A DNA stretch of 64,000 bases from Clostridia bacterium (GTDB lineage: Bacteria; Bacillota; Clostridia; Oscillospirales; CAG-272): the NCBI GenBank assembly GCA_017623355.1, contig JAGAPG010000022.1, positions 98,029 through 162,028 of the forward strand, written 5' to 3'. Position 1 is the stretch's first letter; every line of letters starts with the position of its first letter. Of this stretch, positions 52,956 through 61,545 are shown piece after piece. The position numbers and the translations under genes were made by a program. A model generated the notes under the pieces. It searched no databases. It was not told the DNA's origin and was given only the letters and a program-made list of their open reading frames with translations.

Positions 52956-53534
52956 TTATATTATTGCATATATTATCAATCCGGAAATTAAGACGCCGAG
53001 AGTGAACGAGATAATAAGTGATGAATAAATAAGGATGCCCAAGCTGTATTTTTTATCCTTGGTGCTTATGCGCTCTCCGATACATTCCGCGAGAGAACGC
53101 ATATTTCCCGTACACATAGTCGTTGCAATCGGGAAAGAGTTGATGCTTTTGATTATTTGAAGATGAACTGCCGCGCCGAATGCTATAGCACCGTTAGCGA
53201 GCATATCGGGAACGCCACCAAGTGGCAAAAGAATGCCTACGATATAGGCAATTGCAGCTAAAGCAGCAGTTATTTTAACGCCGTGCTTTTTCTTGTAAAC
53301 GAAGGTTGCAATCGCGATACCCAAAACAAACGAAAATATAGGAGCTAAAAAGTAAAGAGTGCTGTAAAATTCGCCTCTTGCGATACGAATACCTATTTGA
53401 ACCAGATTGCCTGTCTGCATAGTGAGGAATACTCCGCCACGCAAAATATATGAATATGCATCAAGACCGCCTGCAATAAAGATCATAAAAATAGCGGGAA
53501 AAAATTTTCTTTTTTCCAAATCGGAAATTTTCAT
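52956..53534 (-). CDS. YoaK/DUF1275 family membrane protein
   Basis: 192 residues, five to six TM segments. AGGLDAYSYILRGGVFLTMQ, then TGNLVQIGI, near the start, is the DUF1275 motif. Function unknown in general. Start ATG 53534 has GAAAGGACA upstream. Its promoter is at 53597-53625 and it is divergent from glnN. Confidence 0.85.
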   Translation of the reverse strand: MKISDLEKRKFFPAIFMIFIAGGLDAYSYILRGGVFLTMQTGNLVQIGIRIARGEFYSTLYFLAPIFSFVLGIAIATFVYKKKHGVKITAALAAIAYIVGILLPLGGVPDMLANGAIAFGAAVHLQIIKSINSFPIATTMCTGNMRSLAECIGERISTKDKKYSLGILIYSSLIISFTLGVLISGLIIYAII

Positions 53535-53596
53535 AAAAAGCTTGTCCTTTCTAAAAAAATGCTTGGATTTTTTGCTTATAAAAATATAGCAGGATT

Positions 53597-53625
53597 ATTT
53601 TATCACATAATGCGAGTTAAATCAA
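53597..53625 (-). promoter_or_regulatory. Promoter of the YoaK-family gene
   Basis: Minus strand TTGATT (53625-53620), 17 nt, TAAAAT (53602-53597). Confidence 0.55.
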
Positions 53626-53658
53626 GAGCTTTTTACATTTTGCGCGCATAAAAAAGTA

Positions 53659-53687
53659 TTGACATTATAGAAAAAATAGAGTATAAT
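53659..53687 (+). promoter_or_regulatory. Promoter of glnN
   Basis: TTGACA at 53659-53664, 17 nt, TATAAT at 53682-53687; leader only about 30 nt, so no glutamine-riboswitch-like structure fits. Confidence 0.75.
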
Positions 53688-53722
53688 TCAATAGAAGATG
53701 TGTACGCAAAAAGGAGTATAAT

Positions 53723-55810
53723 ATGAGTAAAATTGACGAAATTTTCGGTTGTATGGTCTTTAATGACGAGGTTATGAAGCAAAGACTTCCTAAGGAGACC
53801 TACGATTCAATACAAAATACTATAAAAAACGGCAAGCATCTTGATTTGGCGGTTGCAAATATCGTCGCTAAAGCGATGATGGAGTGGGCAACCGAAAAGG
53901 GTGCGACACATTATACTCACTGGTTTCAGCCTTTGACTGGAATTACCGCTGAAAAGCACGATAGCTTTATTTCCTTGGGCAAGGATAATAAGGTTATATT
54001 GAATTTTTCGGGCAAGGAGCTCGTTAAGGGAGAGGGAGATGCATCGAGCTTTCCGTCCGGTGGATTAAGAGCAACATTTGAAGCGAGAGGATATACCGCG
54101 TGGGATCCAACCTCATATGCATTTATAAAGGATAATACTCTTTGTATTCCTACTGCATTCTGCTCGTACGGCGGAGAGGCTCTTGATAATAAAACTCCGT
54201 TGCTTCGCTCAATGGAGGTATTGGCAAAGCAAACTCTCAAGATACTAAAGCTTTTTGGTAACGAGGATGTAACATCAGTAAAAACGACCGTTGGTCCTGA
54301 GCAGGAATATTTTCTTATAGATAAGGATATGTTTGAAAAGCGCCCCGATCTTATATATACCGGAAGAACGCTTTTTGGAGCAAAGCCGCCTAAGGGACAG
54401 GAGCTTGATGATCACTATTACGGATCTATAAAGCCGAAGGTACAGGCGTTTATGAAGGAGCTTGATATTGAGCTTTGGAAGCTTGGGGTGCTCGCAAAAA
54501 CAGAGCATAACGAGGTTGCACCTGCTCAGCACGAGCTTGCTCCGATATTCACAACGACAAACCTTTCTACCGACCATAACCAGATAACTATGGAGCTTAT
54601 GCAAAAGATTGCAAAAAGATACGGTCTTGTTTGCTTGCTTCACGAAAAGCCATTTGACGGTGTAAACGGTAGTGGCAAGCATAATAACTGGTCGATATCC
54701 ACAAATACGGGTGTGAATATTTTTGAGCCCGGTGAAACTCCTTATGAAAACGCTCAGTTTTTACTTTTCTTGAGCGCAGTTATAAAAGCGGTTGACGAAT
54801 ATCAGGATATGCTTCGTATATCCGTAGCATCGGCAGGTAATGATCACCGCCTTGGCGCATCTGAGGCTCCGCCATCTGTTGTTTCAATATTTTTGGGAGA
54901 TGAGCTTCAGGCAATACTTGATGCTATCGAAAAGGAAGAAAAATACGACGCGAAGGAAAAAGAACAAATGCGTATAGGCGTTCATATCCTTCCTAAGTTT
55001 CCCAAGGATACTACCGATAGAAACAGAACCTCGCCCTTTGCATTTACAGGTAATAAATTTGAATTCCGTATGCTTGGCTCATCTGCTTCTATTGCCGATA
55101 CTAACACTGTGCTTAATACAGCTGTAGCTCAGGTGTTGAAGGAGTTTTATGAGATTCTTTCAAACGCTGAAGACTTCACAGTTGCACTTCACGATCTTGT
55201 AAAGGATACCATAAAGGAGCATAAAAGGATCTTATTTAACGGCAACGGTTACGATGAGGCTTGGATAAAGGAAGCGGAAAAGCGCGGACTTTCAAATTAT
55301 CCATCAACTCCCGAAGCACTTCCTCATATGCTTGATGAAAAGAATGTTAAGCTCTTTACCGAAAACAAGGTGTTTAGCGAAGCTGAGCTTAAGGCAAGAT
55401 GCGAAATACTTCACGAAAATTATTCTAAGATAATAAATATAGAGGCGCGAACAATGATAGATATGGCAAATACGCTTATTATGCCTGCTGTATCCTCGTA
55501 TGTTGCTTCACTTGCAAACGCAATAGTTTCTTCAAAGGTAATAGGAATAGATACTACTTATGAGGCAAAGGTATCTATGAGACTTTCAAAGCTTAATGCC
55601 GAAACATACAAAACAGTTGAAAGACTCAAGGATGCCGTATCTCACGCAAACACGGTATCCGATGCTCAAAAATCGGCAAAGACATTTAGAGAAAAGGTAT
55701 TTCCGATAATGAATGAGCTAAGAGAGCTTGTTGATGAAATGGAAACAATAACTGCAAAGAGCTATTGGCCGATTCCGTCCTATGGAGATCTTCTTTACGG
55801 CGTAAAATAA
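53723..55810 (+). CDS. glnN: Glutamine synthetase type III
   Basis: 695 residues, the type III size (types I/II are 350-470). [91 protein letters not shown] and [20 protein letters not shown] are GSIII motifs. It makes glutamine from glutamate and ammonium with ATP, in the cytoplasm. The gene is monocistronic, RBS AAAAGGAG. Confidence 0.97.
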   Translation: MSKIDEIFGCMVFNDEVMKQRLPKETYDSIQNTIKNGKHLDLAVANIVAKAMMEWATEKGATHYTHWFQPLTGITAEKHDSFISLGKDNKVILNFSGKELVKGEGDASSFPSGGLRATFEARGYTAWDPTSYAFIKDNTLCIPTAFCSYGGEALDNKTPLLRSMEVLAKQTLKILKLFGNEDVTSVKTTVGPEQEYFLIDKDMFEKRPDLIYTGRTLFGAKPPKGQELDDHYYGSIKPKVQAFMKELDIELWKLGVLAKTEHNEVAPAQHELAPIFTTTNLSTDHNQITMELMQKIAKRYGLVCLLHEKPFDGVNGSGKHNNWSISTNTGVNIFEPGETPYENAQFLLFLSAVIKAVDEYQDMLRISVASAGNDHRLGASEAPPSVVSIFLGDELQAILDAIEKEEKYDAKEKEQMRIGVHILPKFPKDTTDRNRTSPFAFTGNKFEFRMLGSSASIADTNTVLNTAVAQVLKEFYEILSNAEDFTVALHDLVKDTIKEHKRILFNGNGYDEAWIKEAEKRGLSNYPSTPEALPHMLDEKNVKLFTENKVFSEAELKARCEILHENYSKIINIEARTMIDMANTLIMPAVSSYVASLANAIVSSKVIGIDTTYEAKVSMRLSKLNAETYKTVERLKDAVSHANTVSDAQKSAKTFREKVFPIMNELRELVDEMETITAKSYWPIPSYGDLLYGVK

Positions 55811-55811
55811 T

Positions 55812-55840
55812 AAAAAACGGAGCAATTTTGCTCCGTTTTT
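55812..55840 (+). terminator. Terminator of glnN
   Basis: Stem AAAAACGGAGCAA / TTGCTCCGTTTTT, loop of about 3. Confidence 0.88.
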
Positions 55841-55916
55841 ATATAAATAAATATATGATTATATTTACATATGAACAAATTATATATTTAAAAACCAAAA
55901 AATCATAAAATTTATA

Positions 55917-55945
55917 TTGCAATTTTATATTTGTTGTGATAGAAT
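55917..55945 (+). promoter_or_regulatory. Promoter of the second MFS gene
   Basis: TTGCAA at 55917-55922, 17 nt, TAGAAT at 55940-55945. Confidence 0.5.
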
Positions 55946-55979
55946 ACTTTCGGTTAAAAAAGTAGATTTAGAGGTATAT

Positions 55980-57146
55980 ATGTTTTCGTTTCTTTTGGCA
56001 GTAATTTATCTTTCGTTTATAAGTCTTGGATTACCTGACTCAATATTCGGAGCGGCGTGGCCGACTATGCAGCCGATATTTGATGTTCCGTTGTCCTTTG
56101 CAGGCATTGTGTCTTCAATCATAGCGGTGGGAACTATCGTTTCAAGCCTTATGAGCGACAGAATAACAAAGATGCTCGGTGCGGGAAAAACCACCGCTTT
56201 AAGTGTAGGAATGACAGCTATTGCTCTTATGGGCTTTTCATTCGCTACAGAGTTTTGGCATCTTTGCATTTTGGCAGTTCCCTACGGACTCGGCGCAGGA
56301 AGCGTTGATGCATCGCTTAACAATTATGTAGCACTTCACTATTCAAGCAAGCATATGAGCTGGCTACACTGTATGTGGGGAGTCGGTGCTGCTCTCGGAC
56401 CTTCAATAATGGGAATTGCTTTGACAAATAGTTGGGGTTGGGATAAGGGTTATCTTATAGTTTCCGTTTTCCAAATTGTATTGACAGCTATTCTCGTAAT
56501 AAGCCTCCCTCTTTGGAAAAAGCGTCCTAAGGATGAAATTTGCGAAAATGGCGAGATGGCAAAATCACTATCGCTGTTTCAGGTTTTTAAAATAAAGGGC
56601 GCAAAGGCAATAATGCTGCTGTTTTTCTGCTATTGCGCTATTGAAGCAACTGTAATACTTTGGGCAAGCACATATCTTAATTCTTATCGCGGTATAGATG
56701 CAGAAACCTCTGCATTGTTTGGCAGTATGTATCTTATCGGAATAACAGTTGGAAGAGCAGTAAGCGGATTTATAACCGCTAAGCTTAACGATACACAAAT
56801 GATACGCTTAGGTCTTGGCGTTACCGTTATTGGTGTTGTAATGGTCATCTTACCTTTTAGTAATGCGCTAAGCTTGGCAGGCCTCGTTGTTATGGGTATT
56901 GGATGCGCGCCTATATATCCATGCGTTATACACTCTACACCGCAACGCTTTGGCGTGGATAAGTCACAGGCTCTCATAGGAGTTCAAATGGCAAGCGCAT
57001 ATACCGGCACGTGCCTTATGCCACCGTTTTTTGGGCTTTTGGCACAGCATATAGGAGTATATCTTTTTCCGATATTTATAGGTATAATACTTGTAGTTGC
57101 CGTTTTGATGCACGAATATCTTTGCCATTCATTAAAAAATAAATAA
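55980..57146 (+). CDS. Major facilitator superfamily transporter, fucose-permease-like
   Basis: 388 residues from ATG 55980 (GAGG 5 nt upstream). ISLGLPDSIFGAAWPTMQ is the start typical of FucP/sugar-type MFS proteins of Firmicutes; VPYGLGAGSVDASLNNYVAL and WLHCMWGVGAALGPSIMG are TM4-5 motifs. Twelve TM segments. The sugar or other substrate is not known; it stands alone, away from the fucosidase at 13167. Confidence 0.85.
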   Translation: MFSFLLAVIYLSFISLGLPDSIFGAAWPTMQPIFDVPLSFAGIVSSIIAVGTIVSSLMSDRITKMLGAGKTTALSVGMTAIALMGFSFATEFWHLCILAVPYGLGAGSVDASLNNYVALHYSSKHMSWLHCMWGVGAALGPSIMGIALTNSWGWDKGYLIVSVFQIVLTAILVISLPLWKKRPKDEICENGEMAKSLSLFQVFKIKGAKAIMLLFFCYCAIEATVILWASTYLNSYRGIDAETSALFGSMYLIGITVGRAVSGFITAKLNDTQMIRLGLGVTVIGVVMVILPFSNALSLAGLVVMGIGCAPIYPCVIHSTPQRFGVDKSQALIGVQMASAYTGTCLMPPFFGLLAQHIGVYLFPIFIGIILVVAVLMHEYLCHSLKNK

Positions 57147-57148
57147 AA

Positions 57149-57174
57149 AAAGGACTGTCGATCGACAGTCCTTT
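57149..57174. terminator. Bidirectional terminator, MFS gene and fba
   Basis: 26-nt perfect palindrome AAAGGACTGTCGA and its complement between convergent genes. Confidence 0.85.
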
Positions 57175-57181
57175 GTGTTTT

Positions 57182-58045
57182 TTACGCTTTATTAACAGAA
57201 CCGAAAAGCTCCATTTTTTCTTTAACAGTAGCTTTGATAGCCTCAAAGCCGGGAGCGAGAAGCTTTCTGGGGTCGAAGCCCTTGCCTTGAAGATCCTTTC
57301 CAGCTTCAACATAAGCTCTTGTAGCAGCAGCGAAGGAGAGCTGGCACTCAGTGTTAACATTGATCTTGGAAACTCCAAGAGAGATAGCCTTCTTTATCAT
57401 ATCCTCAGGAATACCTGTACCGCCGTGAAGAACGAGAGGCATGCTTCCAACCTTTGCGCTGATAGCAGCGAGAACGTCGAAATTAAGACCTGCCCAGTTA
57501 GCGGGATACTTGCCGTGGATGTTACCGATACCTGCAGCAAGCATAGTAACGCCAAGATCAGCGATCATTTTGCACTCATCGGGATCAGCACATTCGCCTG
57601 CGCCAACAACGCCATCCTCTTCGCCGCCGATAGAACCAACCTCAGCCTCGAGAGAGATGCCGAGAACGTTACAAGCGTTTACAAGCTCTTGAGTTTTTGC
57701 GATATTTTCCTCGATAGGATAGTGAGAACCGTCGAACATTACAGAGGAGAAGCCTGCGTTGATGCACGCCTTAGCACCCTCGTATGAACCGTGGTCGAGG
57801 TGGAGAGCAACGGGAACTGTGATGTTGAGGCATTTGATCATACCCTTAACCATGCCTACGATAGTCTCGTATCCGCACATATATTTTCCTGCACCCTCGG
57901 AAACGCCCAAGATTACGGGAGAGTTGAGCTCTTGCGCTGTGAGCAAGATAGCCTTTGTCCATTCGAGATTGTTAATGTTGAATTGTCCTACGGCATATTT
58001 GCCTGCTTTTGCTTTTTCAAGCATTTCTTTTGCTGAAACTAACAT
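57182..58045 (-). CDS. fba: Class II fructose-bisphosphate aldolase
   Basis: 287 residues, RBS AAAGGAGAA. VSAKEMLEKAKAGKYAVGQF, VPVALHLDHGSYEGAKACIN (zinc histidine and catalytic Asp), FSSVMFDGSHYPIEENI, EAEVGSIGGEEDGV, GNIHGKYPANWAGLNF and LHGGTGIPEDMIKKAISLG are class II aldolase motifs. Splits fructose 1,6-bisphosphate in glycolysis or acts in reverse in gluconeogenesis. The codon choice is more G/C-ending than in neighbours (AAG, GCC), as usual for a highly expressed gene. Confidence 0.97.
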   Translation of the reverse strand: MLVSAKEMLEKAKAGKYAVGQFNINNLEWTKAILLTAQELNSPVILGVSEGAGKYMCGYETIVGMVKGMIKCLNITVPVALHLDHGSYEGAKACINAGFSSVMFDGSHYPIEENIAKTQELVNACNVLGISLEAEVGSIGGEEDGVVGAGECADPDECKMIADLGVTMLAAGIGNIHGKYPANWAGLNFDVLAAISAKVGSMPLVLHGGTGIPEDMIKKAISLGVSKINVNTECQLSFAAATRAYVEAGKDLQGKGFDPRKLLAPGFEAIKATVKEKMELFGSVNKA

Positions 58046-58087
58046 TTTTATTTCTCCTTTAATTAATACAAAATTTTATTTCAATAT

Positions 58088-58116
58088 ATTTTACCACAAA
58101 CCAAAAATAAAATCAA
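58088..58116 (-). promoter_or_regulatory. Promoter of fba
   Basis: Minus strand TTGATT (58116-58111), 17 nt, TAAAAT (58093-58088). Confidence 0.6.
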
Positions 58117-58175
58117 TACTTTTTTAATAATGTTAGTGTAAATGAAGAAAAAATAAATAAGCATAAAAATTTTTC

Positions 58176-58204
58176 TTGCAAAATGACCTAAAAAATGTTA
58201 AAAT
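58176..58204 (+). promoter_or_regulatory. Promoter of the cytidylate-kinase-like gene
   Basis: TTGCAA at 58176-58181, 17 nt, TAAAAT at 58199-58204. Confidence 0.55.
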
Positions 58205-58234
58205 AAAATCAGAAAGAATACGGAGGTGCACTTT

Positions 58235-58861
58235 ATGAGTAAAAATAATGTAGTTATTACTATAGCTCGTCAGTACGGAAGCGGCGGACGCGAGGTAGGC
58301 GAGTTGGTAGCAAAAAATCTTAATATGGAATATCACGATAAGAGTCTTATAAATCTTGCTGCCGAAAAATCGGGAATGAATCCGGAGATACTTAAAAACG
58401 CAGATGAAAAAGCGACACCGAGCTTTCTTTATTCAATAGCAGTAGGCTCGATAGGAATGGTTCCTTTTTCATACGGAATGCCATACGATACGCCTATAAA
58501 CGATAAGCTGTTCGTGCTTCAGTCTCAGATAATAGAGGAAGAAGCAGAAAAGAGCGATAGCGTTTTTGTAGGCAGATGCGCTGATTTTGTTTTGAAGGAC
58601 TTTCCGAAGGTAGTAAGAGTGTTTATTTATGCTGATATAGATAAACGAGCCGAGAGGATTGCTAAGCGTAAGGATGTGTCTGTGGGCGAGGCAAGAAATA
58701 TGGCAACAAAAATAGACAAGAAGCGCGCGAATTATTATAATTATTACACCACTCTTAAATGGGGCAAAAGCGAAAATTACGATATTATGATCGATACCTC
58801 AAAAATAGGCGTCGAGGGCGCAGCTAAGATTATTGAGGAATATGTAAAATTGATAAAATAA
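58235..58861 (+). CDS. Cytidylate kinase-like family protein
   Basis: 208 residues from ATG 58235 with GGAGG 8 nt upstream. The P-loop variant is ITIARQYGSGGREVG, followed by YHDKSLINLAAEKSG; FVGRCADFVLKDFPKVVRVF and KKRANYYNYYTTLKWGKSENY are typical of the AAA_26 (cytidylate kinase-like) family. True Cmk has SGPAGAGKST at this place, so activity on CMP is not certain; the protein could be another nucleotide or small-molecule kinase. It is monocistronic. Confidence 0.85.
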   Translation: MSKNNVVITIARQYGSGGREVGELVAKNLNMEYHDKSLINLAAEKSGMNPEILKNADEKATPSFLYSIAVGSIGMVPFSYGMPYDTPINDKLFVLQSQIIEEEAEKSDSVFVGRCADFVLKDFPKVVRVFIYADIDKRAERIAKRKDVSVGEARNMATKIDKKRANYYNYYTTLKWGKSENYDIMIDTSKIGVEGAAKIIEEYVKLIK

Positions 58862-58865
58862 AAAC

Positions 58866-58890
58866 AAAAGGAGTTCTCAGAACTCCTTTT
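58866..58890. terminator. Bidirectional terminator, kinase gene and acpP
   Basis: Stem AAAAGGAGTTCT / AGAACTCCTTTT with a loop of one to three bases, between convergent genes. Confidence 0.85.
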
Positions 58891-58908
58891 ATTTATGGTG
58901 TATAACTA

Positions 58909-59136
58909 TTATTTTACGGTTTCTTCAAGGAAGTCAGCAACGTCGCCAACAGTGATGAATTTGTGCATATCCTCTTCGTTGAATTCTACTCCGAATTCCT
59001 CCTCGCACATAAGAACGAGGTCTGCAAGCTCGAGTGAATTTACGCCGAGATCGTTTGTGAGCTCTGCGTCAGGTGTGATGTCATCAGGGTTGATAGAAAG
59101 CTCTTCTACGAGAATATTCTTTAATTTTTCAAACAT
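58909..59136 (-). CDS. acpP: Acyl carrier protein
   Basis: 75 residues from ATG 59136 with GGAGG 8 nt upstream. MFEKLKNILVEELSINPDDI, LTNDLGVNSLELADLVLMCE and EEFGVEFNEEDMHKFITVGD fit the four-helix ACP. The phosphopantetheine serine is Ser34 in GVNSLE; the usual preceding Asp (DSL) is Asn here. It stands alone, far from fab genes, so it may serve general fatty acid synthesis or a special acylation. Its promoter and a palindrome in the leader are noted separately. Confidence 0.93.
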   Translation of the reverse strand: MFEKLKNILVEELSINPDDITPDAELTNDLGVNSLELADLVLMCEEEFGVEFNEEDMHKFITVGDVADFLEETVK

Positions 59137-59197
59137 AATTAAATCCTCCGATAATGTATAAAACATTTTTTGGGTTGTCAGCGTGCATTCCTGAAAA

Positions 59198-59211
59198 GTT
59201 GATATATCAAC
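59198..59211. promoter_or_regulatory. Palindrome in the acpP leader (operator candidate)
   Basis: GTTGATATATCAAC, a perfect 14-nt palindrome between promoter and start, in the style of MarR-family (FabT-like) operators. Confidence 0.5.
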
Positions 59212-59234
59212 CTTGATCGTGCACAGTAATATCT

Positions 59235-59263
59235 ATTATAAATATTTTAAAGCATTATGTCAA
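59235..59263 (-). promoter_or_regulatory. Promoter of acpP
   Basis: Minus strand TTGACA (59263-59258), 17 nt, TATAAT (59240-59235): perfect consensus in both boxes. Confidence 0.8.
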
Positions 59264-59354
59264 TAGACAATATAAACAAAAAACATAATATATACCTCGA
59301 TATTTTTGTGCAAAATATGCATACAACGCTGATTGAATTCACGAATTTGTCAAA

Positions 59355-60365
59355 TTAATCGCTTTTTTTCGATTTTATATTAGCTAACGGATTTGCGTTG
59401 ATAGCATCCTGCATACCTTTATTTGACACGTGAGTATATATTTGGGTAGTGTTGAGCTGCTCGTGTCCGAGTATTTCCTTGAGAACGCGAACATCCACCT
59501 GTCCGGTCTGATACATAAGAGTAGCAGCGGTATGTCTTAGCTTATGTGTAGAATAATGTTTGTATTCAAGTCCCGCTAATGAAAGATATTTGTAAACGAG
59601 CCATTGAACGGTTTTGTTGCTTATACGCTTATGCTGCTTGCTTATAAAAAGAGCAGGATTATTTAAAGATCTGTAAGAATCGCCCTTTCGTATAACGAGA
59701 TATTTTGAAAGCGCATCGCGACACGCTTCGTTAAGATAAACTATACGCTCCTTGTTTCCTTTTCCTAAAACGCGCAGAGAACGAAGCTCCTTGTCTATAT
59801 CGTTAAGATTTATTCCGCAAAGCTCGGAAAGACGGATGCCACAGTTAAGGAAAAGCGTTATTATAGCGTAATCTCGTTCCTTAGTTTTCGATTCCTTGTC
59901 GTTGGAAACGGCCTCGAGCAGAGAAACACTCTCTTCCATAGACAAAAATTTAGGCAAGGTTTGCTTTTTCTTTGGGGTTTCGATATCAATAGCAGGGTTT
60001 TTATCCATAAGACGCCGTTTTGTGCATATGTATTTGTAAAGCGCCTTTATAGAAGAAAGCTTACGGGATTTAGCGCACGATTTGTTACCGCGTTCGTTAG
60101 AAACGTAAACGAAAAAATCGTATATCTCCTCTGTCGTTATAGAAAAGATAAAATCGTTTTCAAGCTTGGAAATATCAAGCTTTTCAAAAAAATCAGAATG
60201 AACATCAACGCCGTAACGCTTTGCGTACATATATTTTAAAAAAAGCTTAAGATCGGAAAGATATTCGTCGACCGTTTTTTTCGAGCAAGCCTGAATGGTT
60301 AGCTTGTACGAAGCAAAATCACGTACGATAAGCGGCATTTGTTCAACATCAAAGCTACCGTCCAT
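59355..60365 (-). CDS. Tyrosine recombinase (XerC/D-like)
   Basis: 336 residues, RBS AGGAGG. An N-terminal SAM-like core-binding domain (SYKLTIQACSKKTVDEYLSD) and a C-terminal catalytic domain with Arg in FLNCGIRLSELC, Lys in GKGNKER, HKLRHTAATLM (HxxR), LGHEQLNTTQ and the nucleophile in IYTHVS. It is longer than XerC/D (~300) by an N-terminal extension. No excisionase, att-like repeats or phage genes are beside it, so a chromosomal dimer-resolution or housekeeping type is likelier than a prophage integrase. Confidence 0.9.
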   Translation of the reverse strand: MDGSFDVEQMPLIVRDFASYKLTIQACSKKTVDEYLSDLKLFLKYMYAKRYGVDVHSDFFEKLDISKLENDFIFSITTEEIYDFFVYVSNERGNKSCAKSRKLSSIKALYKYICTKRRLMDKNPAIDIETPKKKQTLPKFLSMEESVSLLEAVSNDKESKTKERDYAIITLFLNCGIRLSELCGINLNDIDKELRSLRVLGKGNKERIVYLNEACRDALSKYLVIRKGDSYRSLNNPALFISKQHKRISNKTVQWLVYKYLSLAGLEYKHYSTHKLRHTAATLMYQTGQVDVRVLKEILGHEQLNTTQIYTHVSNKGMQDAINANPLANIKSKKSD

Positions 60366-60469
60366 AGGATCCTCCTTTAAGTATCAATATATATTATTTT
60401 ATCACAAAATATTTTAGTTTTGTATAATTTTATAAAAATTTTTCTAATGTGTAAACTTTCTCAAATGAC

Positions 60470-60498
60470 TTGCAATTTGCCTTGAATTTGTATATAAT
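60470..60498 (+). promoter_or_regulatory. Promoter of the 185-aa membrane protein gene
   Basis: TTGCAA at 60470-60475, 17 nt, TATAAT at 60493-60498. Confidence 0.6.
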
Positions 60499-60526
60499 AG
60501 TTTTAATAAAGCTTGCGGAGGAATAA

Positions 60527-61084
60527 ATGAAAAAATTTTTAAAGGAAAATCTGCATATGGTAAGCAAGATTCTTTGCAATCATTTGGGTATGATGATCTT
60601 TGGACTCATAGTATCACTCGCAACGTCGATGCTTTCCATACAGTTTCAAAACAGTGTTATAAAAATAGTAGTAGGCGTATTTACTGCTCTTATGTATATG
60701 TTTTTGCTTTATACGGTAATGTGGGAAAAGGGCGCGGCAGATAAGGTAAAGATCGACGGCGGAAGAATGGAAAAGAATAAGCTTTATGGCTTGTATGTAT
60801 CTCTTTATGCAAATTCACTGTTTATTTTACTTGCGATTTTGGTAATTATATTTTATCTTTGCGGTCTTACCGAGGCAACATCGTTTTTAGCTCTTATTTC
60901 ATCTCTTGTAAACGGAATGTATATAATATTTACGGGTATGTGTCCGAGTTGGTTCGTATACATATATCTTATAGTACAGCTTCCGTCACTTATAGTTTGT
61001 ACGATTTCGTATATACTTGGTGTAAACGGAGTAAAATACATTTTCCCGGAAAGCAAGAAGCAGAGAGAGCAAAATTTAAGATAA
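60527..61084 (+). CDS. Hypothetical membrane protein, 185 aa
   Basis: ATG 60527 with GGAGGAATAA before it. Five hydrophobic segments are visible, at about 15-36, 42-65, 88-110, 115-135 and 140-165, for example GMMIFGLIVSLATSMLSIQF and LFILLAILVIIFYLCGL. A short charged C-terminus (FPESKKQREQNLR) remains inside. The family is not recognised. It is monocistronic, between the recombinase and a small membrane protein. Confidence 0.8.
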   Translation: MKKFLKENLHMVSKILCNHLGMMIFGLIVSLATSMLSIQFQNSVIKIVVGVFTALMYMFLLYTVMWEKGAADKVKIDGGRMEKNKLYGLYVSLYANSLFILLAILVIIFYLCGLTEATSFLALISSLVNGMYIIFTGMCPSWFVYIYLIVQLPSLIVCTISYILGVNGVKYIFPESKKQREQNLR

Positions 61085-61115
61085 ACAAAAAACCGAGCAA
61101 TGCTCGGTTTTTGTT
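61083..61115. terminator. Bidirectional terminator between two membrane protein genes
   Basis: Stem AACAAAAACCGAGCA-type / TGCTCGGTTTTTGTT, nearly perfect, between convergent genes. Confidence 0.85.
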
Positions 61116-61345
61116 TATTCGGTAAATAGCGGCTGCTTGTCGAGAATTAAAAATACAATGTCAAGAATCCAAGTGATGAAGCATCCGAATACTATCCAAA
61201 GAATTCCGGCAACCATAGTCACCCAGTTCTGTGTGGTTGCACCCTTTATGATGCGGTAGATAGCCCAAACGATATCCAGAAAGGGCAGAGCAAGCAAAAT
61301 TTTTGCTATCTTTGGAAGATTGTCAATTGCGTTAACAAATGCCAT
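61115..61345 (-). CDS. Small membrane protein, 76 aa
   Basis: ATG 61345 with AAAGGAG 8 nt upstream; the longer frame to 61417 has no such site. MAFVNAIDNLPKIAKILLAL and PFLDIVWAIYRIIKG form an amphipathic start and TM1; VTMVAGILWIVFGCFITWIL is TM2. This type of short protein is common in clostridial genomes; no function is known to me. Confidence 0.75.
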   Translation of the reverse strand: MAFVNAIDNLPKIAKILLALPFLDIVWAIYRIIKGATTQNWVTMVAGILWIVFGCFITWILDIVFLILDKQPLFTE

Positions 61346-61487
61346 ATGTATTTTCTCCTTTCTAAAAAACAGGTTTACCTGTAAATTTATTTTATTATAA
61401 TTTTTAAATAAAATCAACCCTTTTTCGGATATATTTCAAAAAATCGCAAAAGGAATGTGGTTTCAAGGATAAAAAATATCAAAGGTA

Positions 61488-61516
61488 TTGACAAAATGGC
61501 GTAAAAGTATTAAAAT
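61488..61516 (+). promoter_or_regulatory. Promoter of the PfoR/EIIC-like gene
   Basis: TTGACA at 61488-61493, 17 nt, TAAAAT at 61511-61516. Confidence 0.65.
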
Positions 61517-61545
61517 TGTGTCAATTTAAATGAAGGAGAATGAGT

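Noticed and set aside
59355-60365. Prophage or integrative element around the tyrosine recombinase
   Set aside because: Neighbours are acpP and small membrane proteins; no phage genes, excisionase or flanking direct repeats are visible, and the tRNA is far away.
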